The translations under genes and the position numbers were made by a program. A model generated the notes under the pieces. It was not told where the DNA came from. It did no database searches and was given only the letters and a program-made list of their open reading frames with translations. From NCBI GenBank assembly GCA_002720865.1, contig PBIO01000031.1, positions 124,001 through 188,000 on the forward strand: DNA of 64,000 nucleotides, given 5' to 3'. The DNA is from Halobacteriovorax sp. (GTDB taxonomy: Bacteria > Bdellovibrionota > Bacteriovoracia > Bacteriovoracales > Bacteriovoracaceae). Positions 7,943 through 16,973 of this stretch are shown here, one piece after another. Within the stretch, counting starts at the first letter, position 1; each line of letters starts with the position of its first letter.

Positions 7943-9280
7943 GTGAGTTCTTATGAAGTTAATTTTGATGGTTTAGTTGGTCCAACTCATAATTATGCAG
8001 GTCTTTCCACAGGGAATGTGGCCTCCATGAATAATGCTTCAGATAAGTCTTATCCAAAGGCCGCGGCCAAACAAGGGCTAGATAAAATGCTTGCCGTTAG
8101 TAAGCTTGGATTAAAACAAGGAGTTTTGGCCCCGGCGCAAAGACCAGACCTTCAAACTTTAAGAAGACTAGGCTTTAGTGGTAGTGAAGAGCAAATAGTG
8201 GAAAAGGCCTTTAAGGAAAACCCCATTCTTCTAAATGCCTGCTATTCAGCTTCTTCCATGTGGACGGCCAATGCGGCCACCGTTTCTCCAAGTGCTGATA
8301 CGGCCGATGGAAAAGTCCATATGACTCCGGCCAACCTCGTTAATAAACTTCACCGTTCAATTGAATCCCCAGTTACCTCAAATATTTTAAAGGCCACCTT
8401 TAATGATGAAAAAGTTTTTTCTCATCATGAAGCTCTTCCTTATGGCGACTTTTTTGGAGATGAAGGGGCCGCCAATCATACTCGCTTTTGTCATGAGTAT
8501 GGGGAGCAAGGAGTGGAGTTTTTCGTTTACGGAAAACATCATTTTGATAAATCAAAACCAAGGCCCACTAAGTTCGAGGCCAGGCATACTATTGAGGCCT
8601 CCAAGGCCATAGCGAGACTTCATCAGCTTGATCCAAACAAGACGGTCTTTGCCCAGCAAAACCCAGACGTAATTGATCAGGGGGTTTTTCATAATGATGT
8701 GATTGGCGTGGGAAATAAAGACGTTTATTTTTATCATGAACAAGGTCTACTAAACTCAAAGGAAGTTGAAGAAAACCTGAAGCGCGCCTTTGGTGAAAGG
8801 CCCCTTCATCTAGTAAAGGTGACGACGGATCAAGTCCCAGTTTTAGACGCTATAAAATCTTATCTTTTTAATAGCCAGCTAATTGCTCTTCCTAATAATG
8901 AGACCGCTTTAATTGCTCCAGAAGAATGTAAAAATAATCCTGCGGTATGGAATTATATTGAAAATTATATGCTTAAAGAAACTCCTATTAAGCATGTGCA
9001 TGTTTTCAATGTGACTCAGAGTATGAAAAACGGAGGAGGACCGGCCTGCTTAAGATTACGAGTGGCCTTAAAAGAAACTGAGCTTGCTTCAGTTAATCAG
9101 GCCACATTGATGGACGAAACTCTTCATGAAAAATTATACGCTTTAGTGGATAAGCATTATAGAGAAGAGCTAACTCAGAACGACTTAAGAGACCCTAAAC
9201 TTATTAATGAAGTGCGTAGCTTTTTAGATGAGCTAACAACCGTACTAAAACTAGGCAGCATCTATCCTTTTCAGCAATGA
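7943..9280 (+). CDS. astB: N-succinylarginine dihydrolase
   Basis: This enzyme hydrolyses N2-succinylarginine to N2-succinylornithine, ammonia and CO2 in the arginine succinyltransferase pathway. The match spans the whole protein: [18 protein letters not shown], the GDEGAANH segment with the catalytic Glu, [19 protein letters not shown] with the catalytic His, and [12 protein letters not shown] with the nucleophilic Cys. I chose the GTG at 7943: AGCGAGGG precedes it and it gives 445 residues beginning [10 protein letters not shown], aligned with the E. coli start (447 residues). An upstream in-frame TTG at 7889 would add 18 residues. The other ast genes are not nearby. The stop overlaps the next ATG (ATGA). 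Confidence 0.95.
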   Translation: MSSYEVNFDGLVGPTHNYAGLSTGNVASMNNASDKSYPKAAAKQGLDKMLAVSKLGLKQGVLAPAQRPDLQTLRRLGFSGSEEQIVEKAFKENPILLNACYSASSMWTANAATVSPSADTADGKVHMTPANLVNKLHRSIESPVTSNILKATFNDEKVFSHHEALPYGDFFGDEGAANHTRFCHEYGEQGVEFFVYGKHHFDKSKPRPTKFEARHTIEASKAIARLHQLDPNKTVFAQQNPDVIDQGVFHNDVIGVGNKDVYFYHEQGLLNSKEVEENLKRAFGERPLHLVKVTTDQVPVLDAIKSYLFNSQLIALPNNETALIAPEECKNNPAVWNYIENYMLKETPIKHVHVFNVTQSMKNGGGPACLRLRVALKETELASVNQATLMDETLHEKLYALVDKHYREELTQNDLRDPKLINEVRSFLDELTTVLKLGSIYPFQQ

Positions 9281-9807
9281 TAATAAGAAACGTAGAAAAA
9301 AAAGATATTCAAGGCATCTTAGATATTTATACTCCATTTATCTTGGATTCAATTACAACTTTTGAAACTGAGGTTCCGTCTCTTGAAGAGTTTGAAAAAA
9401 GAGTTTTAGAGACCAATAAAAAATTCCCTTGGTTGGTGGCCGTGGAAAACGATGTGGTTCTTGGTTATGCCTATGGAAGTGAGCACCGCAGTCGCTGCTC
9501 TTATCAGTGGTCCTGTGAAAGCTCGGTCTATCTTGCTCCGGAGGCTAGAAGAAAGGGTCTTGGAAAAAAACTATATCTTGAATTATTTAAAATCTTAAAA
9601 AGCCAAGGCTTTATCCAAGTTTTGGCCGGAGCTGCCCTTCCAAACGAAGCAAGTGTGGGGCTTCACAAGGCCATGGGCTTTACAGAGGTGGGGACCTATA
9701 AAAAAATTGGCTATAAAAAGGGGCGCTGGATTGATACTTATTGGATGCAGTTAGAATTAAATGCTCCAGAAGGTCCTGTCGAAATTATTCCTTATTCTAA
9801 GCTTTAA
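9277..9807 (+). CDS. GNAT acetyltransferase, phosphinothricin/amino-acid type
   Basis: 176 residues with the GNAT fold: RNVEKKDI start, FPWLVAV strand, [19 protein letters not shown], the acetyl-CoA motif [17 protein letters not shown] (R-x2-G-x-G/A), and [35 protein letters not shown]. This last pattern is characteristic of the Pat/MnaT group, which acetylates methionine sulfone, phosphinothricin and similar amino-acid analogues. It overlaps astB by four bases and is presumably co-translated. A role in amino-acid detoxification or catabolism is plausible, unproven. Confidence 0.88.
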   Translation: MIIRNVEKKDIQGILDIYTPFILDSITTFETEVPSLEEFEKRVLETNKKFPWLVAVENDVVLGYAYGSEHRSRCSYQWSCESSVYLAPEARRKGLGKKLYLELFKILKSQGFIQVLAGAALPNEASVGLHKAMGFTEVGTYKKIGYKKGRWIDTYWMQLELNAPEGPVEIIPYSKL

Positions 9808-9808
9808 A

Positions 9809-9864
9809 AGAAACTGACCTACTTACCTGGCTTTTTTCATCACCACTTAAGTAGGTCAGTTTCT
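9809..9864. repeat. 17-bp perfect inverted repeat, hairpin element
   Basis: AGAAACTGACCTACTTA at 9809-9825 is repeated exactly in reverse complement at 9848-9864, with a 22-base loop. It begins two bases after the GNAT stop and precedes a separate short terminator. It is too long for an ordinary terminator and lacks its own U-tract. The form resembles palindromic dispersed elements (REP/MITE), and the outer AGGTCAG.. is distantly like the arm of the 75-base repeat elsewhere in the window. No second copy was seen here. Confidence 0.6.
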
Positions 9865-9870
9865 AAAAGA

Positions 9871-9897
9871 AAAAGGCCCCGGTAAACGAGGCCTTTT
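9871..9897. terminator. intrinsic terminator, mainly for the minus-strand lipoprotein gene
   Basis: AAAAGGCC at 9871-9878 pairs with GGCCTTTT at 9890-9897. With inner pairs (one G-T) the stem reaches 11 bp. On the minus strand the stem is followed by TTTTTCTTTT, a good U-rich tract. It lies between the convergent GNAT and lipoprotein genes. Confidence 0.75.
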
Positions 9898-9930
9898 GGA
9901 TGGATTTATTTTGGGATACTAGGTCCTGTC

Positions 9931-10587
9931 TTAAAGACAAGTTCCGTAGTAGTCATAGACTTTGTCTGAGTCGTTAAAAGTTCCTTTAAAGTCACCTAAA
10001 CGATCGCGAGTTCCTGGATTAAAAGCTCCAAGCTTAATTTTCTTATTTGTGTAAACCATATGATAAGTAACATCACGAGAACCTGAGATGGTTACATTAA
10101 CCATTCTACATTCTTTGCGACATCTTTTTACAACCTGACCATTTGGCTTAGTGATCTCTTCACATACTTTTTCACAACGTCTTACCTGATCTGTATAAGT
10201 ACAAGACTCATAAGTGCTAGTTGAACCTGAACGAGTTACGTTAGTGGCAACTTTTCCTCTTAGGTCATAAAGCTGTCCCGTTGTTGAAGCTGGGATATCA
10301 ATCTTACCTTGGTAAGTAGGAAACTGAGCATTGTCTGGAAGTTTGATTTTTACATCAATATCTTTTTTCCCAGATCTTTTAAGTGAAAGCTTCACTTTAT
10401 GTTTAGATGAAAAACCAAGAGTTGCCCGGTAAGAACCAGCAGGAATCTTCTTAGTCTTTGTGTTACCAAACATAGTTCTATGCTTTAATTTTAGAGTTTG
10501 CCCTGTAGTGAATTCGCCAGAAAAATCATTACAAGAACTAAGACCTAGAGTTAAAAGCCCGGCCATGGCTAAAGTTATTAAACGCAT
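9931..10587 (-). CDS. Cys-rich lipoprotein of unknown family
   Basis: 218 residues starting with a lipoprotein signal (MRLITLAMAGLLTLGLSSCN, acylated Cys19). The first half is Lys-rich and beta-like. Residues about 125-165 hold six cysteines in two similar CxxxC-bearing segments (RRCEKVCEE and KRCRKECRM), suggesting a small disulfide-stabilised unit. The C-terminus adds one more Cys. It is probably attached to the outer membrane. The gene is monocistronic, with a terminator just downstream. Function not recognised. Confidence 0.75.
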   Translation of the reverse strand: MRLITLAMAGLLTLGLSSCNDFSGEFTTGQTLKLKHRTMFGNTKTKKIPAGSYRATLGFSSKHKVKLSLKRSGKKDIDVKIKLPDNAQFPTYQGKIDIPASTTGQLYDLRGKVATNVTRSGSTSTYESCTYTDQVRRCEKVCEEITKPNGQVVKRCRKECRMVNVTISGSRDVTYHMVYTNKKIKLGAFNPGTRDRLGDFKGTFNDSDKVYDYYGTCL

Positions 10588-10808
10588 CTTCTCTCTCCCA
10601 TGTAGATGTTGTTTACAGGGAGGTTAAAAAGCAAAGGGCGTGCCAAAGTTGATTCTAGTAAATTCAACAGGAAGACGCGTCGCGTTCTCGATTCAAGAAG
10701 GAACCGGTGTCATTATCAAAGGGTAAAAACGCATCTTGCGCTGTGTCTATAATTGCCAAATAGCCTACCTCAGCATAAGTTTCGCCTATATTAATTTAAG
10801 GGGGATAT

Positions 10809-11210
10809 ATGAAGATTAACTGGATCTGTTTTACAGCTTTAATTCTATTAAGTTTTGGATCAAATGCCGAAGCATCTAACTACAAATGTACTGAGTGGGA
10901 AAAACAAGACAGTGTTTCTTGTGTTTTTGCTGGAAAAAGCGCGAATATTTATAAGCGCCAATGTGAAAATGCCTGCTGGTATAATCCTGTTACAAGACGT
11001 GGGAATATGGGACCAAACTGCGATCAGGAAAGAGTTTGTCATCCTAAAAACCCAGAGACTTTTTCATCAGAATGTTCTGAGTGGGTAAAGGTTAGCGGCG
11101 TAACTTGCTATGATCCTAATACACAAGATTGGGAGCAAAAATGGCAAAGGGCCTGCACAGTAGGAATAAAAGAATCTTGGTGTTCAAGAGCAAACCCAAA
11201 CGATCTTTAA
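10809..11210 (+). CDS. small exported Cys-rich protein with internal duplication
   Basis: A signal peptide (about 1-22, ..SFGSNAEA) is followed by a mature part of about 110 residues with ten or so cysteines. Two related units can be seen: CTEWEKQDSVSC...RQCENACW and CSEWVKVSGVTC...QRACTVGIKESWC. Both share C-x-EW-x5-V-x-C and a downstream RxC/RAC. AAGGGGG precedes the ATG. The protein is likely disulfide-bonded and secreted or periplasmic. No family recognised. The 221 bases upstream hold nothing else I can support. Confidence 0.75.
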   Translation: MKINWICFTALILLSFGSNAEASNYKCTEWEKQDSVSCVFAGKSANIYKRQCENACWYNPVTRRGNMGPNCDQERVCHPKNPETFSSECSEWVKVSGVTCYDPNTQDWEQKWQRACTVGIKESWCSRANPNDL

Positions 11211-11214
11211 TTTT

Positions 11215-12438
11215 TTAAGCTCGGGTTCGCTTTAACATGGCGGACCCAAGGCTCATCATCGTTCTAAGTACAGACATTTTTACGGAAGCATTGGGATTGG
11301 GCTCTTTTCCTTTTCCCATGCGATGAATCTGCTCTGTATACCAAACAATTTCTAAAGGAATCATCTTATCCATAGCCTTAGAGCCGGAGGTTAAAGGCTT
11401 AACCTGAGATTTTACGTCTTGGCCTTCCAATAATTTATTTGGAAAATCTGGATCTATGGCAATTGATCTGGCGAGACCAATCATTTCACAGGCACCGGAC
11501 TTTAAGGCCTCATCCATTCCTTCTCTTGATCTAAATCCACCTGTTAATAGAAGAGGAGTATCAATTAGTTTCCTAACCTTTTCACAGTAGTCGAGGAAAT
11601 AAGCTTCTCTTTTTTTAGTGCTATCCTTTTTTTTAGTTCCATCCATCATGGCGGTAGCTTCGTAGGTACCACCTGAGATTTCGATTAAGTCCATCCCAAG
11701 TTCCCCAAGAGTTTGAACCACGATCATGGATTCCTCTTCGGAGAAGCCGCCTTTTTGAAAGTCTGCTGAATTCAATTTTATGCCAATAGGAAAGTCTTCA
11801 CCTAATTCCTTTCGCATTGTTTTGTAAATCTCGACCACAAAACGCATACGATTCTCAAGGCTTCCTCCCCATTGATCCGTGCGCTGGTTATGGCGAGGAG
11901 AGAGGAATTGACTAACAAGGTATCCATGGGCCCCATGGATTTGAACTCCAGTAAAGCCAGCTTCTTTAGCCACCTTGGCCGTATAAGCATATCCTTTTAT
12001 GATCTTAGTTATTTCCTGGGCCGTTAGGGCACGGGGAGGATTAAACATATTTTTCATATAGGAATCATAGCCAATTGCTGAAGGGGCCATGGGTTCAGGG
12101 CTTAAAAACTTAGGGGACTGCTTGCCAGGATGATTAATTTGCATCCAAAGATGAGCTCCATTTTGAGTTCCGGCCCGGGCCCATTCTTTAAGTCCCTCTA
12201 GGCATTCATGTCCTTCTTCGATAACTACATTATGAGGTTCGCCAAGGGCCTTGGAGCTCATCATCACATTTCCTGTAATAATCAAGCCGGTTCCACCTTT
12301 TGACCAGCGATTATAAAGATTAACAAATTTATGTCCGGGTCTATGACCAGCATCGGCCATATTCTCGCTCATGGCGGATTTGGCTATTCTATTTTTAATG
12401 ATGGCCCCACAGGGGAGTGTTAATTTTTGATCTATCAT
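11215..12438 (-). CDS. NADH:flavin oxidoreductase, old yellow enzyme family
   Basis: 407 residues forming one FMN-binding TIM barrel of the OYE family. Visible motifs: KNRIAKSAMSE near the N-terminus, WMQINHPGKQ, the substrate HGAHGYLVSQFLSPRHNQRTDQWGGS block with His/His in HGAHGY, then GIKLNSADF and a phosphate site (TGGFRS, GLARS). These flavoenzymes reduce activated C=C bonds (enones, xenobiotics) using NAD(P)H. It lacks the extra Fe-S and FAD domains of 2,4-dienoyl-CoA reductase. Substrate unknown. It ends only a few bases from the convergent Cys-rich gene. Confidence 0.88.
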   Translation of the reverse strand: MIDQKLTLPCGAIIKNRIAKSAMSENMADAGHRPGHKFVNLYNRWSKGGTGLIITGNVMMSSKALGEPHNVVIEEGHECLEGLKEWARAGTQNGAHLWMQINHPGKQSPKFLSPEPMAPSAIGYDSYMKNMFNPPRALTAQEITKIIKGYAYTAKVAKEAGFTGVQIHGAHGYLVSQFLSPRHNQRTDQWGGSLENRMRFVVEIYKTMRKELGEDFPIGIKLNSADFQKGGFSEEESMIVVQTLGELGMDLIEISGGTYEATAMMDGTKKKDSTKKREAYFLDYCEKVRKLIDTPLLLTGGFRSREGMDEALKSGACEMIGLARSIAIDPDFPNKLLEGQDVKSQVKPLTSGSKAMDKMIPLEIVWYTEQIHRMGKGKEPNPNASVKMSVLRTMMSLGSAMLKRTRA

Positions 12439-12473
12439 AGGAGTATTATGGCATTAAACGAGAAAAACAAAAA

Positions 12474-13427
12474 CTAGGAAGCTTTACTTGAAGGGATTTT
12501 AACGACGAATGTGGTATTTTTGCGAGTGTCGTCATAATGAAGATCCCCGCCCTCATCTCTTACAACCTTTTGTGAGAGGCTTAGCCCAAGGCCGGTACCT
12601 TTGCCTATATCTTTACTCGTAAAAAAGGGTTCAAAAAGCCTTTCTACAATTTCTGGAGGTATTCCTGATCCGGAGTCTTGAATAAGAACTTCATAGAATC
12701 CGTCTTTTTCATGGCCAAAAATCTTGATCCATTTTTCTTCGCTTTCTTTTATGGCATCGACGGAGTTATTTAGAAGATTAATAAAGACTCTTGATAAGGA
12801 GATTCTTTTTAAAAGTAGTGGCTTTTGAAAAATAGGAGACTCAAGCTCAAATTTAAAATCTATATCAGAGCCTTTAATTTTTTCTTCAAAGATCCCGGTT
12901 ACGTCACCGATAACTTCTGCCAGTGTCGTGCTTGTTGAGTCTTCCTCTGAAGTATCTCTCGTGATATCTTGCATGGAGCGGATGATTTTAGAGATTCGAT
13001 CACAGGTCTCTCTAATATCTCCGATTTTATTTTTTATTTCCTCGACATCAAATTCACCCTCTAATCTTCTTTGGATAACAAGGGCAGAGCCACTTATAAT
13101 GGCAAGGGGGTTATTGATTTCGTGGGCCACGCTTGAGGTCATCTCACCAATAGAGGCTAAGTGAGAGTTTCTCTTATTTTCAGCTTCTTCTTTATTTAGT
13201 TTTTGTTGGAGGGTCTTTTCTCTAGAATAAAAATACCCAGCTAGAGCAAAAATAAGCGGAAAAGCTGGCACGCTGAACTTTAGGATTCTTTGAGAGTTAA
13301 TATCCCAAAGAATATTCTTTAAATTAAAGCTCATTTCTAGTTCATTTAGATCTAGGTAAATGAAAAAAGTCGGGACTAAAAATCCAAAAAGCGATCCTAT
13401 AATAATAGGAATCAAAGCTTGTTTCAT
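12474..13427 (-). CDS. membrane sensor histidine kinase
   Basis: 317 residues. Two membrane helices (about 5-22 and 50-66) enclose a very short external loop. A dimerisation/phosphoacceptor domain follows (SVAHEINNPL, His about 101), then an ATP-binding domain with the N box (NLLNNSVDAI), G1 (DSGSGIP), F box (FEPFFTS) and G2 (GTGLGLSL). It autophosphorylates on the His. There is no cognate response regulator beside it, so this is an orphan kinase. Its ATG overlaps the stop of the porin gene by four bases, tying kinase output to an outer-membrane protein. Confidence 0.9.
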   Translation of the reverse strand: MKQALIPIIIGSLFGFLVPTFFIYLDLNELEMSFNLKNILWDINSQRILKFSVPAFPLIFALAGYFYSREKTLQQKLNKEEAENKRNSHLASIGEMTSSVAHEINNPLAIISGSALVIQRRLEGEFDVEEIKNKIGDIRETCDRISKIIRSMQDITRDTSEEDSTSTTLAEVIGDVTGIFEEKIKGSDIDFKFELESPIFQKPLLLKRISLSRVFINLLNNSVDAIKESEEKWIKIFGHEKDGFYEVLIQDSGSGIPPEIVERLFEPFFTSKDIGKGTGLGLSLSQKVVRDEGGDLHYDDTRKNTTFVVKIPSSKAS

Positions 13428-14836
13428 AATCTTAGTATATAAGAGAGGTAAGCATTATGTACTCTCTGATCTATTGGTGAATAGTTTACGTTATTAAAAT
13501 AGTGTTCTCTTAAGAAGTTTATATAACCAATTCTTAGTGAGGAGCTATGCTTTAAAAACTTCATCGTAAAATAATTATGGAATCCTTGTCCGATCCAAAC
13601 ATAGAGCTGATTATTTCTTCTATTATAGAAACTAGCGGGTGTGGTACCAATATTGGTGTTTATATACTCAAAGCCTGTTAAGTACTTGCTATTAAACTTA
13701 TATCTAATCCCGTGAAGCTGCTGGCCGGCACTAATATCTGTAGCACTTAAAAAACCACCTAGGCTATATTGAGTTCCCTGACCACCAAGAGCGCCCCCTT
13801 CATTATCTTCAATAATCGTCGCAATCGTATTTCCGCGGTTCTTTGCGTCGGTGTATTTATAAGTAAAGTAAAAACTAAAATTTGTATTTAAGACCTCATC
13901 TAACTCCAGGTAGGCCACGAAGTTTTCGGCGGAGTAGGCCTTATCGAGAGCATGGCTAATTCGATAAATATTTCGATCCCCGGCTAAATTCTTATCAAGA
14001 ACGCCTCTCGTCTCTGATTCCGCAGGACCGGAAATAGAAAAATTGGAGTAGTTAAAAAGAAAGGTAATTTTATCAGCAAGTTTTAAGGCCTTAGTTTGAT
14101 ACTCAAAGGTTCCAAAAATAAAGTCAGAAGGCTTCATAATCTGACCTCTTACCTCATTGGCCTTACCTTTTTCTTTTCCTCCCATAATTTCAGTGGTTGG
14201 AATTATATTTCCTGGATTATAAATACTTCTTAAAGAGAAATAATGTTTCTTTGATGGAGAGTTCCACTTATAAGTTAAAGCAAATCCATCAAAGGGCAAA
14301 GAGTAGGAAAGGGAGTTATAAGTACCGAGTCTAGCGTCTCCATCCTTAAGATGTTCTGGAGGTCCATTTGCTGTAGGAAGTCTTCCCGCAGAAAAGGAGA
14401 GTTTGTTTTTTATGATTTGATAATCAAAATAGGCCCGGCTTAATCTTAAAAAAGAAGTTCCATCAAAGAGTCTACCACTTTCAAGTACAGGTCCTACCTC
14501 CACGGCCGACTTGTTCATATAGAACATAGAAAATAAAGAGGAATAAAACTTAATTCGATTAGAGACATCTACATCAGCGTTCAACTTAAATCTGATATTA
14601 GAGGTTTGAACTGATCTATTCTTTGGTGCCTTATCCCAGCCATCAGTTTGAAAGTTATCGTAGTGCATTCCAAATTCACCGCTAAACTTAAAACGCTCGG
14701 ACATACGGCTAACTTGCAAATCAAGAATTGAATCCTCTAACTCAAGAATTTTTTGATTTAGCTTTTTTAGCTGCTCTTCCGAGGCCGAAGCATAAAGAGA
14801 TGTGAATATTAAAATAAGTATTAAACAAAATTTCAT
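13424..14836 (-). CDS. outer-membrane porin, DUF3373-like
   Basis: 470 residues from the ATG at 14836, which has GGAG six bases upstream; a start twelve bases earlier is less likely. A signal peptide (..TSLYASA) is followed by a short coiled coil (about residues 18-45). Then comes a large beta-barrel region with FKFSGEFGMHYDNF, a SFSAGRLPTANGPPEHLKDG motif and a C-terminal aromatic strand ending in RL. The coiled coil plus RFKFSG and GRLPT motifs resemble DUF3373 porins of epsilon- and delta-type proteobacteria. Cargo unknown. It lies between a small exported protein and a histidine kinase in one operon. Confidence 0.75.
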   Translation of the reverse strand: MKFCLILILIFTSLYASASEEQLKKLNQKILELEDSILDLQVSRMSERFKFSGEFGMHYDNFQTDGWDKAPKNRSVQTSNIRFKLNADVDVSNRIKFYSSLFSMFYMNKSAVEVGPVLESGRLFDGTSFLRLSRAYFDYQIIKNKLSFSAGRLPTANGPPEHLKDGDARLGTYNSLSYSLPFDGFALTYKWNSPSKKHYFSLRSIYNPGNIIPTTEIMGGKEKGKANEVRGQIMKPSDFIFGTFEYQTKALKLADKITFLFNYSNFSISGPAESETRGVLDKNLAGDRNIYRISHALDKAYSAENFVAYLELDEVLNTNFSFYFTYKYTDAKNRGNTIATIIEDNEGGALGGQGTQYSLGGFLSATDISAGQQLHGIRYKFNSKYLTGFEYINTNIGTTPASFYNRRNNQLYVWIGQGFHNYFTMKFLKHSSSLRIGYINFLREHYFNNVNYSPIDQRVHNAYLSYILRL

Positions 14837-14837
14837 A

Positions 14838-15137
14838 TTATTCTCCACCGATGACGTTACCGGAGTATTTATTTTTTAAGTCTCTAAATAGTAATAAGGA
14901 TTTTTCGCAGTCAAAAGTATCGCCGCATTTGCCAAGGTAGATCTGCGAAATAGACTCGTCAGAGCAGTCAAGGGAGCCTTTATTTTTTAAAATTTGAATG
15001 AGAAATTTTTTGGTTAGGTTATTTGAAATACTGGGGCACTCTTTTTTAAGTCCCTTTGAAAAATCAAGGACCAAGCTTTGGGCGTAGACAGACCGAAATC
15101 CCATTAGAAGGACCAGACAAAAGATAACTTTTTTCAT
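14838..15137 (-). CDS. small exported protein, unknown
   Basis: 99 residues: a signal peptide (MKKVIFCLVLLMGFRSVYA) and about 80 mature residues with four cysteines (ECPSI, DCSDE, GKCGD, DCEKS). It is the first gene of a three-gene operon; its stop is one base from the porin ATG. It may be a periplasmic or surface partner of the porin. No family recognised. The 265 bases upstream, shared with the divergent redoxin gene, contain no RNA gene or repeat that I can support. Confidence 0.65.
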   Translation of the reverse strand: MKKVIFCLVLLMGFRSVYAQSLVLDFSKGLKKECPSISNNLTKKFLIQILKNKGSLDCSDESISQIYLGKCGDTFDCEKSLLLFRDLKNKYSGNVIGGE

Positions 15138-15402
15138 CCCTAGATTTTAGGGAAAAATCAGGTTTTTTCAACAATAATTATTTAACGCGAGCTTATAAGT
15201 CAGTTAATTTAAAAGGGATAAAAGTAGGAAGAAGAGCAGAGTCCATAAGAGGTTTTGAGTTTGAATTTCAGTTTTATCTTCTTGGTTTTCCACGGAGAAT
15301 TAGTAACATGGGGCGCGCTGCGACGCAAGAAAGAGTGGAGATAACGAAAGAATTTCATTATTCAAGTTGTTGTAATTTGAAGACTTAGCCATAATTAGAT
15401 TT

Positions 15403-15987
15403 ATGAAATTAATTTTGATTCTTTCCATTCTTTTAAGTTTTCCCCTTTGGTCAAAACTTCCCAATAAAAAAGCTCCGCCAGTTTTTGCACTAAAGGATAT
15501 CAATGGAAACACTCATAAGATTCAAACTTACCATCAAAATACCCTAGTCCTAGAATGGCATAATCCAAAATGTCCCTTTAGTGCTCGACATACTAAAGAG
15601 AAAACTTTTATTAATTTGCAAAATAAGTATATGGCAAAGAACGTAGATTTTTTGGCCATTGATTCTTCAAACCCGGCAGTTGCTACTAATATGCTTGAAT
15701 ACTACGATTGGATTCAAAAATATGGAGTCAATTACCCCATTCTTCAAGATCCCACTGGTGCTATTGGCAAGGCCTATGATGCTAGGGTGACCCCTCATAT
15801 TTTTATTATTCATAAAGGAATCCTCGTTTATCAAGGGGCCGTAGATGATGATACTTTTGGCGAAAAGCCAGTTTCTAAAAGAAAAAACTATATCGATATG
15901 GCCCTTGCATCTTTAACTAAGAATGGAAAATTACCTAAAGGGATGAAGGCCTATTATCCAGAGTATGGATGCGGGGTTAAATATTAG
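15403..15987 (+). CDS. exported thioredoxin-fold redoxin (AhpC/TSA-like)
   Basis: 194 residues with a signal peptide (MKLILILSILLSFPLWS) and a redoxin domain: PPVFALKDINGNTHKI, VLEWHNPKCPFSARHT, DFLAIDSS, GVNYPILQDPTGAIGKAYDARVTPHIFII. The active-site position has one Cys (NPKCPFS) rather than a CxxC, as in peroxiredoxin-like members. A second Cys lies in the C-terminal tail (YGCGVKY) and might resolve a disulfide. It presumably handles thiol or peroxide chemistry in the periplasm. The stop shares its TA with the convergent HD-GYP stop (15984-15987). Confidence 0.85.
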   Translation: MKLILILSILLSFPLWSKLPNKKAPPVFALKDINGNTHKIQTYHQNTLVLEWHNPKCPFSARHTKEKTFINLQNKYMAKNVDFLAIDSSNPAVATNMLEYYDWIQKYGVNYPILQDPTGAIGKAYDARVTPHIFIIHKGILVYQGAVDDDTFGEKPVSKRKNYIDMALASLTKNGKLPKGMKAYYPEYGCGVKY

Positions 15988-16955
15988 ACCTCTTGTTTTC
16001 CTATAAAGCCAAGTTTAAAGGCCTGAGTCACTCTTGGGAAGAACTTTGGATCCCACTTTGTACCGTCACCCATAGTCAGCATTTCAATAACTTTTTTATA
16101 TCGATCAACAGCCTCTAAGGACTTCGTCTGGGTAAGGAGATTATCAATTTCATTTGCCATAGAGACGATTTGAGCCAAGGAATAAATATTCGATCCCTTT
16201 ATTCCCTCTGGATAACCTGAGCCGTCATAATATTCATGATGCTGAAGCATGATATTAAAAACCTGATCAGGGATACCCTCGGATTTTCTAATAATTTTTA
16301 CTGAGTTTTCAGGATGCTGCTTGATCCACTGATCGTATTCTGGATGACTTGGATTAGCGTATATTTCCGGTGGAATCTTAGCTTTACCGTAATCGTGGAA
16401 AATAGATCCCATATAAAGATTTTCTAAGACGAAAGAATGTCCATGACCCACGGCCATTCCTAAAAATACCGCCAGGTTGGCAACATTAACTGAATGGGCA
16501 GCAATATCATCATTTCGTGCCATGATGGCCTCAATGGCCTGGGCGGTGATGGGATCTTTTTTGATCTTACCCACAAAGTCTTCCACATGCCCCTGAATGG
16601 CCTCAACCTTATCGGGAGTTAGCTTTTCATCTGAGAAAACTTCGTAAACGATTTCTTTTAAGGCGAGAGAGTCTTCAATGACCTCACGGTTTTCTTCTCC
16701 GGCCTCTTTAACCATATCTTCAATATCTTCAGCTTTTGTATCTGTTAGCCAGTCCATAAATTCTAAAACTAGATCAGATTCGACGTAGATACTTTTTACG
16801 TTCTTTGCCATAAAGAGGTCGTATTTTTCTTTTCCGAGAATATCACCTTTATTTTTAAATTTTACGTGCTTTCCATTGAGCAAAATAAAAACGTCCGCAG
16901 GCAATTCAGCCTCCGGGTTTATTTTCGCGAGCATAACTTCAGAATAGTCGGACAT
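15984..16955 (-). CDS. HD-GYP domain protein, probable cyclic-di-GMP phosphodiesterase
   Basis: 323 residues. An N-terminal domain of about 150 residues contains a PADVFILLNGKHV segment, seen in predatory-bacterial HD-GYP proteins. The HD-GYP domain (about 150-310) has the metal motif FHDYGK, then HPENSV, and the signature HHEYYDGSGYPEG (HHExxDGxGYP), all intact. Such enzymes linearise cyclic-di-GMP to pGpG or GMP. There is no receiver domain, so the N-terminal part may sense or bind something else. It lies 18 bases downstream of the AlkB-type gene and is probably co-transcribed. Confidence 0.9.
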   Translation of the reverse strand: MSDYSEVMLAKINPEAELPADVFILLNGKHVKFKNKGDILGKEKYDLFMAKNVKSIYVESDLVLEFMDWLTDTKAEDIEDMVKEAGEENREVIEDSLALKEIVYEVFSDEKLTPDKVEAIQGHVEDFVGKIKKDPITAQAIEAIMARNDDIAAHSVNVANLAVFLGMAVGHGHSFVLENLYMGSIFHDYGKAKIPPEIYANPSHPEYDQWIKQHPENSVKIIRKSEGIPDQVFNIMLQHHEYYDGSGYPEGIKGSNIYSLAQIVSMANEIDNLLTQTKSLEAVDRYKKVIEMLTMGDGTKWDPKFFPRVTQAFKLGFIGKQEV

Positions 16956-16973
16956 GGGTTTAATTATAAACCA

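Noticed and set aside
15300-15512. 70-codon minus-strand ORF upstream of the redoxin gene
   Set aside because: It overlaps the redoxin signal-peptide region antisense, is low in coding character, and matches nothing I know.
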